Positions 36,300-45,756 of a stretch of 64,000 nucleotides of DNA are shown here, piece after piece; position 1 is the stretch's first letter; the number at the start of each line of letters is the position of its first letter. Origin of the DNA: CAYVIB01 sp964451365 (GTDB lineage: Bacteria > Pseudomonadota > Gammaproteobacteria > Pseudomonadales > Cellvibrionaceae); the NCBI GenBank assembly GCA_964451365.1, contig CAYVIB010000012.1, positions 1 to 64,000 of the forward strand, written 5' to 3'. Below the pieces are notes generated by a model that ran no database searches, had not been told where the DNA came from, and saw only the letters and a list, made by a program, of their open reading frames with translations. The position numbers were made by a program, and so were the translations under genes.

Positions 36300-37748
36300 A
36301 TGTCGCGACTACGCATTGTTGTTGAGAGTTCCAAGGACTGGTCGGATTTTTATCCCACCTCCGACGTTGTTACGCTGGATGCTTATATCAAGGAAACCCG
36401 CAACGTTGACAGGCAACGTGTTATCAACCTTTGCCGCAAGTACAACTATCAAAGTACCGGCTACTATTGCTCGCTGCTTGGCGAGGCCCGTGGTCACCAG
36501 GTACTGCCTTCGGTCAAGAACCTGGGCGACCTCGACAGAAAAATTGCCCTGTTGGACCTGAAAGCCGGACTGGAGGACAAAATAGGTGAACTCAGTCCCA
36601 ACGGCAAGGACTACGAATTCCTGGTTTATTTTGGCCAGACAAATATCAAAGTGCTTTCCGAGCTGGCCAAGCAGTTGTTTGAACAGTTCGGCCTGCCTGT
36701 TTTTAAAGTGATTTTCGCCTTTAAGAAGGTCTGGCAGATCCAGGCGGTACAGGCTATTGGACTGAACCAACTGGACGACCTGCAGCGCACGGAATTCGCC
36801 AACGCGCTCGACGCCTACAGTAACCTGGTATGGCGCAAGCCCAAGAGCGGCTGGTCGCCCAAATACATGATGGCGATTCTGGTGGATCCAAACGAAAAAC
36901 TGCCGCCGAGCAACAGCGTCGCCATCAAAAAATTTATCAGCGCGGCAAAAAAACAAGGCATTGCCGCACAGCCCATTACGCGCAAGGAGTTCGGCAAGCT
37001 GACGGAATTCGATGCGCTGTTTATTCGCACCACCACGGCAGTGAATCACTACACCTACCAATTCTCGCGCTCGGCGCAAAAATCCGGGCTGGTGGTAATC
37101 GACGACCCGGATTCCATACTGAGTTGCACCAATAAAATCTACCTCGCCCAGCTGTTGGAAACCTATAAGCTGCCCACGCCGAAAACCATGATTCTGAGCA
37201 AGGCGGACTTGAAAAAGGTCGATGAGATTATCGAGCAGCTCGAACTGCCCATCGTACTGAAAGTGCCGGACGGTTCGTTTTCCATTGGCGTGAAAAAAGC
37301 ATCGTCGAAAGAAGAACTGACCGCCGTGATGAAGGAAATGTTCCAACAAACGGCTTTCCTGATTGCACAGGCATACCTGTATACCGATTACGACTGGCGC
37401 ATTGGCGTGCTAAACAACCAACCCATTTACGCTTGCCGTTACTACATGGCGAAAAACCACTGGCAGATTTACAACCATGCCAGCTCCAGCGCAACCAAGT
37501 CCGGCGGCTTTGACGCCATGCCCACTTTCGAAGTGCCCAAACCGGTATTAAAAGCTGCTATTAATGCCACCCGCAGAATCGGTAACGGCCTTTACGGCGT
37601 GGACATCAAGCAAAAAGGCAACGAGGTTTATATCATTGAGGTAAACGATAATCCGTCAATTGAAACCGCCGTGGAAGATAAGTACCTGGGCAACGATCTT
37701 TACGATCTGATCATGAAGGAATTTCGCGTGCGGCTGGATGCGAAGTAA
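36300..37748 (+). CDS. RimK-like ATP-grasp ligase with RLAN N-terminal domain
   Basis: The 482-residue protein has an N-terminal RLAN-type domain (about 1-130, with SSKDWSDFYPTSDVVTLDAY) and a C-terminal ATP-grasp ligase. The latter shows LPIVLKVPDGSFSIGVKKAS for nucleotide binding and GVDIKQKGNEVYIIEVNDNP for metal binding (E and N). RimK-type enzymes link amino acids, often glutamate, to a peptide or to another amino acid. With the divergent GNAT-C39 gene 166 nt away, it probably forms an amidoligase/peptidase system. The substrate is unknown. Confidence 0.9.
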   Translation: MSRLRIVVESSKDWSDFYPTSDVVTLDAYIKETRNVDRQRVINLCRKYNYQSTGYYCSLLGEARGHQVLPSVKNLGDLDRKIALLDLKAGLEDKIGELSPNGKDYEFLVYFGQTNIKVLSELAKQLFEQFGLPVFKVIFAFKKVWQIQAVQAIGLNQLDDLQRTEFANALDAYSNLVWRKPKSGWSPKYMMAILVDPNEKLPPSNSVAIKKFISAAKKQGIAAQPITRKEFGKLTEFDALFIRTTTAVNHYTYQFSRSAQKSGLVVIDDPDSILSCTNKIYLAQLLETYKLPTPKTMILSKADLKKVDEIIEQLELPIVLKVPDGSFSIGVKKASSKEELTAVMKEMFQQTAFLIAQAYLYTDYDWRIGVLNNQPIYACRYYMAKNHWQIYNHASSSATKSGGFDAMPTFEVPKPVLKAAINATRRIGNGLYGVDIKQKGNEVYIIEVNDNPSIETAVEDKYLGNDLYDLIMKEFRVRLDAK

Positions 37749-37756
37749 CCGGAAAG

Positions 37757-38752
37757 TTATTGTTTTTGCAGCAGGGCGGCAGCTTTCCTGGCAAAGTAGG
37801 TCAAAATTCCATCCGCTCCCGCGCGCTTGATACAAACCAGAGATTCCAGAATGACCGCCTCCCCCAGCGCGCCCGCTTCAATCGCCAGCATATGCATGGT
37901 GTATTCGCCGCTTACCTGGTAGGCGAATGTGGGCACCCCGAAGGTTTCCTTGGTACGGCGCACGATATCCAGGTACGGCATGGCGGGTTTTACCATCACC
38001 ATGTCGGCGCCTTCAGTCAGGTCCAGTTCAATCTCGCGCATCGCTTCGTCGCTGTTGGCCGGGTCCATCTGGTAGGTAAACTTGTTGCCCTTGCCCAAAT
38101 TCGCCGCCGAGCCGACCGCATCGCGAAACGGGCCGTAGTAACCCGAGGCATATTTGGCCGAGTAAGCCATGATGCGGGTATTGATATGGCCGGCCTTGTC
38201 CAACTCGTCCCGAATTGCCGCCACTCGGCCGTCCATCATATCCGAAGGCGCTATCACGTCGGCACCCGCATCGGCGCATACTTTTGCCTGCTTGCGCAAC
38301 GCCTCCACAGTGACATCGTTCAGGACATAACCGTTGTCGTCGATAATGCCGTCCTGGCCGTGGGTGGTGTAGGGATCGAGTGCGCCGTCGCAAATTAAAC
38401 CCATCTCAGGAAACTTCTCCTTCAGGCGGGAAACCGCTCTCGCCACCAGCCCTTTGGGATTAAACGCTTCCTCACCTCTGGGTGTTTTCAGGCTACCGTC
38501 AATATTCGGGAACAGCGCAATCGCCGGTATTCCCAGTTCCAACAACTCCTCCACTTCCCGTTCCAGTTCATCGATTGTCATGCGGAACTGGCCGGGCATG
38601 GAGTTGATGGCCTGTCGCTGGTTTTTTCCGTCAATAATGAAAACCGGGTAGATAAGGTCGTTGGTGGTCAACTCGGTCTCGCGCACCAGGCGGCGGGAAA
38701 ACTCGGAAAAACGATTGCGGCGCAAACGGGTGGCGGGGAACTGGCGTGGCAT
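37757..38752 (-). CDS. hemB: Delta-aminolevulinic acid dehydratase (porphobilinogen synthase)
   Basis: HemB joins two aminolevulinates into porphobilinogen. The 331-residue protein has the Schiff-base lysines in YSAKYASGYYGPFRD and MVKPAMPYLDIV. The metal-binding region ALDPYTTHGQDG uses Asp where zinc enzymes have Cys, so it is of the Mg-dependent type. Convergent with the RimK-like gene (8-nt gap). hemA is at 15575. Confidence 0.97.
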   Translation of the reverse strand: MPRQFPATRLRRNRFSEFSRRLVRETELTTNDLIYPVFIIDGKNQRQAINSMPGQFRMTIDELEREVEELLELGIPAIALFPNIDGSLKTPRGEEAFNPKGLVARAVSRLKEKFPEMGLICDGALDPYTTHGQDGIIDDNGYVLNDVTVEALRKQAKVCADAGADVIAPSDMMDGRVAAIRDELDKAGHINTRIMAYSAKYASGYYGPFRDAVGSAANLGKGNKFTYQMDPANSDEAMREIELDLTEGADMVMVKPAMPYLDIVRRTKETFGVPTFAYQVSGEYTMHMLAIEAGALGEAVILESLVCIKRAGADGILTYFARKAAALLQKQ

Positions 38753-38856
38753 GAAGCTATCCTGTAATCAACTGGCCTGGTCGGCAATGGACAGGGGACT
38801 ATAAGCAAAGTACTTGCGGCGGGCAAGCGTATGCCGCCCGCCACTGGCGCATCGGG

Positions 38857-39042
38857 TTACTTGTATGTCTCCCGCTCTTTAAAGGGAACCGCGAACCAAA
38901 CGAAATACTGCACGTCGATCTCCCGCAGGAGGTTATAGCAGCCGATTGCGGGAAGTGTTGGCGAATATAATCCAGGTCCTGGTATATATCCCATCCGCGT
39001 GCTGACCAAACCAAAGAACTTTTCAAAATTAAGATTTTCCAT
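38857..39042 (-). CDS. Small hypothetical protein upstream of hemB
   Basis: A 61-residue frame starts at the ATG ending at 39042 with AAGG about 8 nt upstream and reads MENLNFEKFFGLVSTRMGYI, ending FKERETYK. Not recognised. It lies on the hemB strand in the 485-nt spacer between hemB and the mannanase gene, which is otherwise empty apart from A/T-rich sequence likely to hold promoters. Confidence 0.35.
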   Translation of the reverse strand: MENLNFEKFFGLVSTRMGYIPGPGLYSPTLPAIGCYNLLREIDVQYFVWFAVPFKERETYK

Positions 39043-39237
39043 CGGGTACCTTTTGTTAGCGCTATCGAATATAAAAATTGGCGCGGCAATTTCGCAAAAG
39101 CAAAAAAAGTGGGCTTTTCCGGTAGCCGGCAAAATATTAATCACGTTATGATGTAACCGGTTTCTCTCCCTGAAGTACGGGAAGACTATTAAAACTATAG
39201 GTTGTTATCCAAACACCACCAAAAAAGGTACTTAACC

Positions 39238-40995
39238 ATGTTTGAGAAGATATGTTTACACGGTAAGCAGGGCTTACTGTCACTGAAATTCGCACGTTTC
39301 CCCCTGTTTAAAGCTGCTGGCCTGGGTTTTGCCGCCATTTTGGCCGCATGTAATGCATTTGCCGGCTTCAGCGTTTCCGGCACGCAACTGCTGGACGGCA
39401 ATGGCCAGCCCTTCATCATGCGGGGTATCAACCACGCCCATACCTGGTACACCGGCGAAACCAGCTCTTTCGCGAACATTGCCGCCACTGGTGCCAATAC
39501 CGTGCGGGTGGTATTGAGCAACGGCCAGCGCTGGACCCGTAACAGCGCCTCGGATGTGGCGAACGTCATCTCATTGTGCAAGCAGAACAAGTTGATCTGC
39601 GTGCTTGAGGTGCACGATGTTACCGGTTCCGGCGAGGAAGGTGCCGCCGGAACGTTGGCCGGCGCGGCCCAGTACTGGGTGGACATCGCCAGCGTACTCC
39701 AAGGCCAGGAAGACTACGTCATTATTAACATCGCCAACGAGCCACTGGGCAACAACCAGCCGGCCAGCGAGTGGATCAATCAGCATCGCTCCGCGATCCA
39801 GACTATTCGTAACGCGGGCCTGACCCACACCCTGCTGGTGGATGCCGCCAATTGGGGACAGGACTGGGAGGAGATCGCGCTGAACAATGCATCCCAGGTG
39901 GCCAACGCCGACTCCCTGAACAACACCATGTTCTCCGTGCATATGTATGAGGTCTACCAGAATCGCAGCAAGATCGAAAACTATGTGTCGACCTTCCTGA
40001 GCAACCACAACCTGCCGCTGATCGTCGGTGAGTTCGGCGCGGACCACCAGGGCAATGAAGTGGATGAGGCCTCGATCTTTGCGGTGGCCGAGCAGTACAA
40101 CATCGGCTATCTCGGCTGGTCCTGGTCCGGCAACGGCTCCTGCTGCACCTCGCTGGATATCGTCAACAACTTCAACCCCGGCAGCCTGACTTCCTGGGGT
40201 AACCGGCTGATCAATGGCACCAACGGCATTGCCCAAACGTCTCAAATTGCCTCGGTATACGGCGGCTCATCCTCAAGCTCGTCGTCTTCCAGCAGCTCCT
40301 CTTCTTCCAGTTCTTCTTCCAGCAGCTCATCAAGCTCAAGCAGTTCTTCCAGCTCATCCAGTTCCTCGTCCGGCGGTCAGTGCACCAGCTGTAACTGGTA
40401 CGGCAGTATTTATCCGCTGTGCAACAACCAGAACAGCGGCTGGGGTTGGGAAAACAACCAAAGCTGTATCGGTATTGATACCTGCTCCAACCAGTCCGGT
40501 AACGGCGGCCCCGTTTGTAACGGCTCGTCCTCGTCTTCCAGCAGTTCTTCGAGCTCAAGCAGTTCCTCGTCCAGCAGTTCTTCGAGCTCAAGCAGTTCCT
40601 CGTCCAGCAGTTCTTCGAGTTCAAGCAGTTCTTCTTCCAGCAGCTCCTCAAGCTCAAGCAGCTCCTCGTCGAGTTCGTCCAGCAGCTCCGGCGGCGGTTC
40701 CGCTACCTGTGAGCACATTCTGGTAAATTCCTGGGGGGGTGGCTTTCAGGGCGCGATCCGTATCACCAATAACGGCAGCAGTGCCATCGACGGCTGGAGT
40801 GTGTCCTGGAGCTATACCGATGGTTCCACCCTTGGCAGCATATGGAACGCAAACGCCGAGAGTAGCGCCGGTATGTACGGCGCCAGCAACTTGAGCTGGA
40901 ACCGCGTAATCAATCCGGGACAATACGTTGAATTCGGCTTTACCGGTAACGGCGGTGGGGCGGCCTCGGCGGTAACGGGCAGCGTATGTGATTAA
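39238..40995 (+). CDS. Endo-beta-1,4-mannanase GH5_8-CBM10-CBM2
   Basis: This secreted enzyme cuts mannan backbones. Its 585 residues comprise a signal peptide (cut near CNAFAG), a GH5 subfamily-8-like catalytic domain (about 40-342), a 35-serine linker (344-378), a cysteine-rich CBM10 (about 380-428), a 55-serine linker (430-484) and a C-terminal CBM2 (about 488-585). The catalytic domain opens GFSVSGTQLLDGNGQPFIMR. The acid/base is E168 in NIANEP and the nucleophile E265 in IVGEFG. CBM10 and CBM2 usually bind cellulose, so it would hold the enzyme on plant cell wall. Start ATG 39238 (AAAGG upstream) preferred to 39202. A terminator follows. Confidence 0.95.
   Translation: MFEKICLHGKQGLLSLKFARFPLFKAAGLGFAAILAACNAFAGFSVSGTQLLDGNGQPFIMRGINHAHTWYTGETSSFANIAATGANTVRVVLSNGQRWTRNSASDVANVISLCKQNKLICVLEVHDVTGSGEEGAAGTLAGAAQYWVDIASVLQGQEDYVIINIANEPLGNNQPASEWINQHRSAIQTIRNAGLTHTLLVDAANWGQDWEEIALNNASQVANADSLNNTMFSVHMYEVYQNRSKIENYVSTFLSNHNLPLIVGEFGADHQGNEVDEASIFAVAEQYNIGYLGWSWSGNGSCCTSLDIVNNFNPGSLTSWGNRLINGTNGIAQTSQIASVYGGSSSSSSSSSSSSSSSSSSSSSSSSSSSSSSSSSSSGGQCTSCNWYGSIYPLCNNQNSGWGWENNQSCIGIDTCSNQSGNGGPVCNGSSSSSSSSSSSSSSSSSSSSSSSSSSSSSSSSSSSSSSSSSSSSSSSSSSSSSSSGGGSATCEHILVNSWGGGFQGAIRITNNGSSAIDGWSVSWSYTDGSTLGSIWNANAESSAGMYGASNLSWNRVINPGQYVEFGFTGNGGGAASAVTGSVCD
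40267..40689 (+). repeat. Poly-serine linker DNA (two tracts) of the mannanase
   Basis: Pure serine codons fill 40267-40371 (35 codons) and 40525-40689 (55 codons). The CBM10 domain lies between them. The second tract contains tandem repeats of a near-identical unit (TCGTCCAGCAGTTCTTCGAG plus CTCAAGCAGTTCC). This gives long spurious acidic frames on the minus strand. Confidence 0.9.
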
Positions 40996-41032
40996 CTATT
41001 TCGCCTGAATCATCAGGCGGGAGCTTTCGCGC

Positions 41033-41064
41033 AAAAAGGCAGGCCTTAACGGCTTGCCTTTTTT
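41033..41064 (+). terminator. Rho-independent terminator after mannanase gene
   Basis: AAAAAGGCAGGCC pairs with GGCTTGCCTTTTT (one mismatch, 5-nt loop), giving a hairpin flanked by A and T tracts. A second hairpin, CGCCTGA with TCAGGCG, precedes it near 41003-41019. Confidence 0.85.
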
Positions 41065-41109
41065 ATTGCCAGCGTCAAAGATTAAAATAAAATATATGAG
41101 GGACGAAGT

Positions 41110-41559
41110 ATGAAACTGGTCATCGCCGGGGAAGATCATCTGGATATATTGCTGCCCTTGGTCAGTGCCTATCATGATTTCGCGGGGCTGGCATTGTCGG
41201 ACGAACACCGACAGCAGACCGTTATTCCGTTACTGGACCCCACGCACAAGCTGGGAGCCATATGGCTGGTTGAAGAGGATGGCGTATTTGTCGGTTATCT
41301 CGCTCTGTGCTTTGGCTACTCCATTGAGTTCGGCGGCCGGGATGCATTTGTCGACGAATTCTTTATTGTGCCGTTCATGCGGGGAAAGGGCATCGGTTCA
41401 CGAGTAATACAATGCATCCAAACCGAAGCCCGCCGGCTGGGAGTCAAGGCGCTGCACCTGGAGGTGGCGCGAAGCAATACGCGCGCAATCGAAACCTATT
41501 CCCGGCGTGGCTTCACTTCCCGCGACCGCTATCACCTGATTACCTGCAAGTTAATTTAA
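41110..41559 (+). CDS. GNAT-family N-acetyltransferase
   Basis: The 149-residue protein is a GNAT acetyltransferase with the acetyl-CoA loop VPFMRGKGIGSRVIQCI and the region ARSNTRAIETYSRRGF. The substrate is unknown. No operon partner: it lies between the mannanase and a small membrane protein. The ATG at 41110 has a weak GAAG before it. Confidence 0.87.
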   Translation: MKLVIAGEDHLDILLPLVSAYHDFAGLALSDEHRQQTVIPLLDPTHKLGAIWLVEEDGVFVGYLALCFGYSIEFGGRDAFVDEFFIVPFMRGKGIGSRVIQCIQTEARRLGVKALHLEVARSNTRAIETYSRRGFTSRDRYHLITCKLI

Positions 41560-41676
41560 ATTTCTTCCCGGCGAGTTGTTCCAGCAGATCTTGTGAAATA
41601 GTCACACTTACAACACCGGCGCAAGGTGTAGAATTTTGTCATCATTTATTCCTTGTGACTCAAAAGGACAGACACA

Positions 41677-41958
41677 ATGTCTACCAAACGTGCGGAATGT
41701 GGTAAACCCTTCCCCCTTCAGGAAACACTGGATGTAAACCCGGCAGAGAAAAGGAGACCACGGAACCACCGCAAATCCCTGACCTTCACCCTGCTGGGCG
41801 GAGGCGTGGCGACACCCGCACTGTTCATGATCTTCAACTATTTTTCCAACGGCCAGATTCTGTTTCTCTTTTACGGTAGCTTGATATTGCTGAGTTCCAT
41901 CGCCACCCTGGCTGTAAATGCCCGGGACGTCAGCCTTCCGAACCGAAAGGTGGAGTAG
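41677..41958 (+). CDS. Small two-helix membrane protein
   Basis: The 93-residue product has a charged N-terminus and two hydrophobic segments (TLLGGGVATPALFMIF and QILFLFYGSLILLSSIATLA). The start ATG has AGGA 8 nt upstream. Not recognised. Position beside the mannanase and GNAT genes gives no clue. Confidence 0.55.
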   Translation: MSTKRAECGKPFPLQETLDVNPAEKRRPRNHRKSLTFTLLGGGVATPALFMIFNYFSNGQILFLFYGSLILLSSIATLAVNARDVSLPNRKVE

Positions 41959-42367
41959 AATTTCTCATGACTTACCACCTTTGTCAGCGAAAAAGCCAGT
42001 TGGGAAAATACCGAGAGGAAACATTCCCAAGTTCGAGGAGTGGGCGCCGTCAAGCCTGTTGAAACAGGTCGGTTCCGACAAATCCTGATGTTATAAATTT
42101 CGCTTTTTTGTGGTCACAGCCAGCGATCGGCAAGAGATGCGGAACTCTTTTTCTCGGCAACTTCCCTTTATCTGGATCGCGTTTGTACAACAGGTTACAC
42201 AGCAAATCAAACTATCGCTGACTGCTTCAACCACTTATCAGCTTTTCATATTTCTCCACATAAAACGCAGAGGTATACGTCCACCCCCTGGCGACAACCA
42301 ATGGATTCCCGCGCTGTCAAAAAAACTGATAAGTGCCCAAAATCGGCCATAAAATCGGAGGGAAAAT
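41959..42367. other. Intergenic region before HPF-CSD gene
   Basis: This 409-nt spacer shows short frames only, with no convincing start or domain. It is A/T-rich in the middle and probably holds the promoter for the downstream gene. Nothing further seen. Confidence 0.5.
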
Positions 42368-43027
42368 ATGCAAATACCTATCGAAATCAGCTACCACAAC
42401 GTGGATGGTTCGCAATGGATAGAGGATTACGTAAGGGAACGAGCGGAACATCTCGACCACAGTTGTGGTCGGCTCATCTCGTGCAGAGTGGTTATTGAGA
42501 AGACACAGCATCAACATCAAACCGGCAACCCCTTCCGGGTACGCGTGGAGGCAACCCTGCCGCCAAAAAAAATACTCATTGGCGACAAGGAGGATGTTGT
42601 GGAAGATACCCACATTCAACTTCGGCCGATCATTCGCCACGCTTTTGATGCGGTGGAAAAACAGGCCAAAAAGCAAAAACAAATTTTACGCGGCGACGTG
42701 AAACAACATCATACGCCGGAAACCCTCTCCCAACCGAGACCGCTGGGCGAGCCCATTGGCATGGTGGTGCGGCTGTTCCGGGAGGACGGCTACGGCTTCC
42801 TTAAAATTCCTTCAGATGAGGAAGAATACTACTTCCACCGCAACGCCGTGCTTCACGGTGATTTTAAACGCATCGAAATTGGCACCGAGGTTCGCTTCGA
42901 ACCCTCCGCGGGCAAGGAAGGGCCGATGGCCAGCACCGTGCAGGTGATCGATAAGCCCGGAAAAGAGGTGGGCTCTTCCGGGGCTTCGGTCGCGGAGCCG
43001 CCCCTGGGCTGGCAACGGAAGGCCTGA
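42368..43027 (+). CDS. HPF/RaiA-like domain fused to cold-shock domain
   Basis: The 219-residue protein joins an N-terminal S30AE ribosome-hibernation domain (about 1-115, beginning MQIPIEISYHNVDGS) to a C-terminal cold-shock domain. The latter carries the RNA-binding GYGFLKIPSDEEEYYFHRNA. Such fusions may act on stalled or hibernating ribosomes. GGAGGG lies 4-7 nt before the ATG. The role is inferred from the domains. Confidence 0.85.
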   Translation: MQIPIEISYHNVDGSQWIEDYVRERAEHLDHSCGRLISCRVVIEKTQHQHQTGNPFRVRVEATLPPKKILIGDKEDVVEDTHIQLRPIIRHAFDAVEKQAKKQKQILRGDVKQHHTPETLSQPRPLGEPIGMVVRLFREDGYGFLKIPSDEEEYYFHRNAVLHGDFKRIEIGTEVRFEPSAGKEGPMASTVQVIDKPGKEVGSSGASVAEPPLGWQRKA

Positions 43028-43047
43028 GAGACGGCAGGATAAATGCG

Positions 43048-43078
43048 CCGCGGCTGGAAACGCGCCTTCCAGCCGCGG
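43048..43078. repeat. Strong 12-bp hairpin after HPF-CSD gene
   Basis: CCGCGGCTGGAA pairs exactly with TTCCAGCCGCGG across a 7-nt loop. It is followed by A/T-rich sequence with a weak T run, so it may be a terminator. The remainder of the 43028-43414 spacer (387 nt) shows no gene. Confidence 0.65.
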
Positions 43079-43414
43079 AAATTTATTCCCTTGTAATTTT
43101 TCGCTTGTAAACCGCGCCACCAGATACCCGCGATGCTGCGGGTTTACATATTGCAGCCCCTCAATCAGCTGTTCCACACCGATGGCCAGAGCATTCCGGG
43201 GTCATTCTTCCGGCTGGGTTCACCAAAAGCGCAATTTCATCAGGGAATTGCGAACCGTTGTGACGACAGGAGCATTCCGCCTCGCACAGGGCAGTATTTG
43301 TCCGGTCATTAAATCAGGGTAAACTTGATCCACTCGAAACCGCGCAATTGGCGGCCATCACCGGAGCCCTCATCAGGCTACTCCGGTTAAGTCAAACCCA
43401 ACCGGAGTACAGAA

Positions 43415-43843
43415 ATGATTGGTGAATGTTTATGCGGCGCGGTGGCTTTTGAAATAATCGGTCACACCTCAAACCTCTACCAGTGTCACTGCTCCAGATG
43501 CCGAAAAGTCTCCGGCTCGGCCTGCAACACCGCCATGCTGGTAAGCAATGGCCAATTCAAATGGTTGCGTGGCGAAAACGAAATCACCAAATATTCACAT
43601 GGCATCGATTATAAATCCCACTTCTGCCGCCATTGCGGCAGCCCGCTTCCCAACAACATGAAAGGTAACAACGGTTATTGGGTTCCGGCGGGGCTGATAA
43701 ACGACAAGGTTAACAATCGGGTATCAGCGCATGTGAATACCAGCTCCAAAGCCAGCTGGGATGTTATCCCCAATGAAGGTGTTCATTTTGCCGATAAACC
43801 CGACCTTGAAACACTATATAAAACCATCGAGCGAACCTGTTAG
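43415..43843 (+). CDS. GFA-family zinc protein
   Basis: The 142-residue protein has the zinc cysteines CLCGAV, CHCSRCRK and CRHCGSP of the GFA fold. The family includes glutathione-dependent formaldehyde-activating enzyme but also many proteins of unknown role. ATG with CGGAG upstream. It lies alone, 102 nt before the GH9 gene. Confidence 0.88.
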   Translation: MIGECLCGAVAFEIIGHTSNLYQCHCSRCRKVSGSACNTAMLVSNGQFKWLRGENEITKYSHGIDYKSHFCRHCGSPLPNNMKGNNGYWVPAGLINDKVNNRVSAHVNTSSKASWDVIPNEGVHFADKPDLETLYKTIERTC

Positions 43844-43945
43844 CTCGGCCGGAGACACGTTGTGTTTAGTTGCGCTCCTGTAGTTTTCCCAACTTAACAT
43901 CGCAGCTACAAACCTTGTCCAACGATAACAATTCTGGGGAAATGA

Positions 43946-45712
43946 ATGCCTTATTCCAAAACCATTGTTCGCCACATTATCGCGATCGGAACGATCGCTT
44001 TCACCCTCGCCGGGTGCGAAAATTTAAAAACGGCCGCCGATAAACCCTCCGCGGCAACGGATGCATCCCATTCCGCGATTATGGTTAACCAACTGGGTTT
44101 CTTGCCGGATTCAGTCAAAATCGCGTTAGTCCCCGATGTTGAGGCAACCACCTTTAACATTGTTTCCAGCGACGGCAGCGTTGTTCTTTCCGGGAAACTG
44201 TCCTCCGCCGCAACGTGGGATCCCGCGGGCGAAACGGTTAAACGGGCGAATTTTTCCGCCCTGACCGCACCGGGCCAATATCGGGTTAAGGTAGCGGGAC
44301 TGCCGAGTTCCGCGTCGTTTACCGTCGGTGAAGATGTTTATTCCGACGTGCACAAATCCGCTATTAGAGGTTACTACCTCAACCGCGCCGGCACGACGTT
44401 GGAAGAGCAATACGCCGGCATTTACGCACGACCTGCCGGCCACCCCGATACTCGCGTAATGGTTCATGAATCCGCCGCGTCCGAGCAGCGTCCGGCGGGC
44501 ACGATTATTTCCGCGCCCAAGGGATGGTACGATGCAGGCGACTACGGCAAATACGTAGTCAACTCCGGCATATCCACCTATACGTTGCTCGCCGCCTACC
44601 AGCACTTCCCCGATTTTTACCGGAACCTGGACCTTACTATTCCGGAATCGGGCAACAACCTGCCGGATATACTGGACGAAATCCTGTGGAACCTCGAATG
44701 GATGGAGGCAATGCAGGACCCGAATGACGGCGGCGTTTATCACAAGCTGACCACCCTGCGTTTTTCCGGCGAAATCATGCCGCATGAAGGTAAGGAGCAG
44801 CGTTATGTGATGCAAAAGGGTACCGGCGCAACCTTGAATTTTGCCGCCGTGATGGCCCAGGCGAGCCGGGTTTTTGCGCCCTTCGATGCGGAGCGCGCGG
44901 AGCGCTATTTAAAAGCGTCGCAGGCTGCATGGGCGTGGGCCAGGAAAAATCCGGGTGTGGTTTACGAACAACCAAAAGATGTTCGCACCGGCGCCTACGG
45001 TGATCGCAAATTTGACGACGAATTCGGCTGGGCTGCCGCCGAACTGTTCCTGGCAACGGAAAACCAGGAATATCTCGACGATTTCCTGAGTCGCAATTTA
45101 AATGCGGAGCCGCCCAGTTGGAATACAGTGCAGGCACTTGGCTACATATCGCTGGCGAAATTCGGCCAACCTCTGCTGAGTGCGGATCAGTACAGCGATG
45201 TGATCGGAGAATTGATTATCAGCGCGAACAATATTGTGAAGTCGTACAACGATTCCGCCTTCCGCGTGCCGATGGAGGAAAGCGATTTTGTCTGGGGCAG
45301 CAATGGTGTGGCAATGAATCGCGCAATGATCGCCCTGCAGGCCTACCATCTGACAAACAAGCGGGAATTCAAGAACGCAGCCGTGGGTTTGCTGGACTAT
45401 GTTTTTGGCCGCAATCCCACCGGCTATTCCTATGTGACCGGCTTCGGTGACAAACAGGTGATGGGAATCCACCACCGCATTTCGCAGGCGGACGATGTCG
45501 GCGCACCGCAGCCCGGCCTGCTGGCGGGTGGAGCGCAAAGCAATAACAATCCCGATATAAAAACCGACGACCGGCCGGATGGCTGCGACTATCCATCGCG
45601 CAAACCGGCAAAATCCTATGTCGACCACTGGTGCAGTTACTCCACCAATGAAATTGCCATCAACTGGAACGCGCCGTTAGTGTATGTGCTGACCGCGATT
45701 CAAAATCCCTAA
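43946..45712 (+). CDS. GH9 endoglucanase/cellodextrinase, lipoprotein
   Basis: The 588-residue protein is a lipoprotein (lipobox TLAGC, Cys24). An Ig-like N-terminal domain (about 45-135) is followed by a GH9 catalytic domain. Catalytic residues are in GWYDAGDYGKYVVN (D196, D199) and NEIAINWNAPLVY (E569 acid). GH9 enzymes with this N-terminal domain and no CBM often act on cellodextrins at the cell surface. Lipid anchoring would keep it on the cell while the CBM-bearing mannanase is released. Confidence 0.93.
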   Translation: MPYSKTIVRHIIAIGTIAFTLAGCENLKTAADKPSAATDASHSAIMVNQLGFLPDSVKIALVPDVEATTFNIVSSDGSVVLSGKLSSAATWDPAGETVKRANFSALTAPGQYRVKVAGLPSSASFTVGEDVYSDVHKSAIRGYYLNRAGTTLEEQYAGIYARPAGHPDTRVMVHESAASEQRPAGTIISAPKGWYDAGDYGKYVVNSGISTYTLLAAYQHFPDFYRNLDLTIPESGNNLPDILDEILWNLEWMEAMQDPNDGGVYHKLTTLRFSGEIMPHEGKEQRYVMQKGTGATLNFAAVMAQASRVFAPFDAERAERYLKASQAAWAWARKNPGVVYEQPKDVRTGAYGDRKFDDEFGWAAAELFLATENQEYLDDFLSRNLNAEPPSWNTVQALGYISLAKFGQPLLSADQYSDVIGELIISANNIVKSYNDSAFRVPMEESDFVWGSNGVAMNRAMIALQAYHLTNKREFKNAAVGLLDYVFGRNPTGYSYVTGFGDKQVMGIHHRISQADDVGAPQPGLLAGGAQSNNNPDIKTDDRPDGCDYPSRKPAKSYVDHWCSYSTNEIAINWNAPLVYVLTAIQNP

Positions 45713-45756
45713 AGGCTTATCAGGTGGCAGTAATATACTGCCGCTGATGATGTAAC

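Noticed and set aside
40267..40689. CRISPR-like or satellite DNA
   Set aside because: The periodicity comes from serine codons within an intact reading frame.
40410..40718. Minus-strand acidic coiled-coil frame (LEELLDEELLELEELL)
   Set aside because: It is the antisense of the poly-serine linker of the mannanase.
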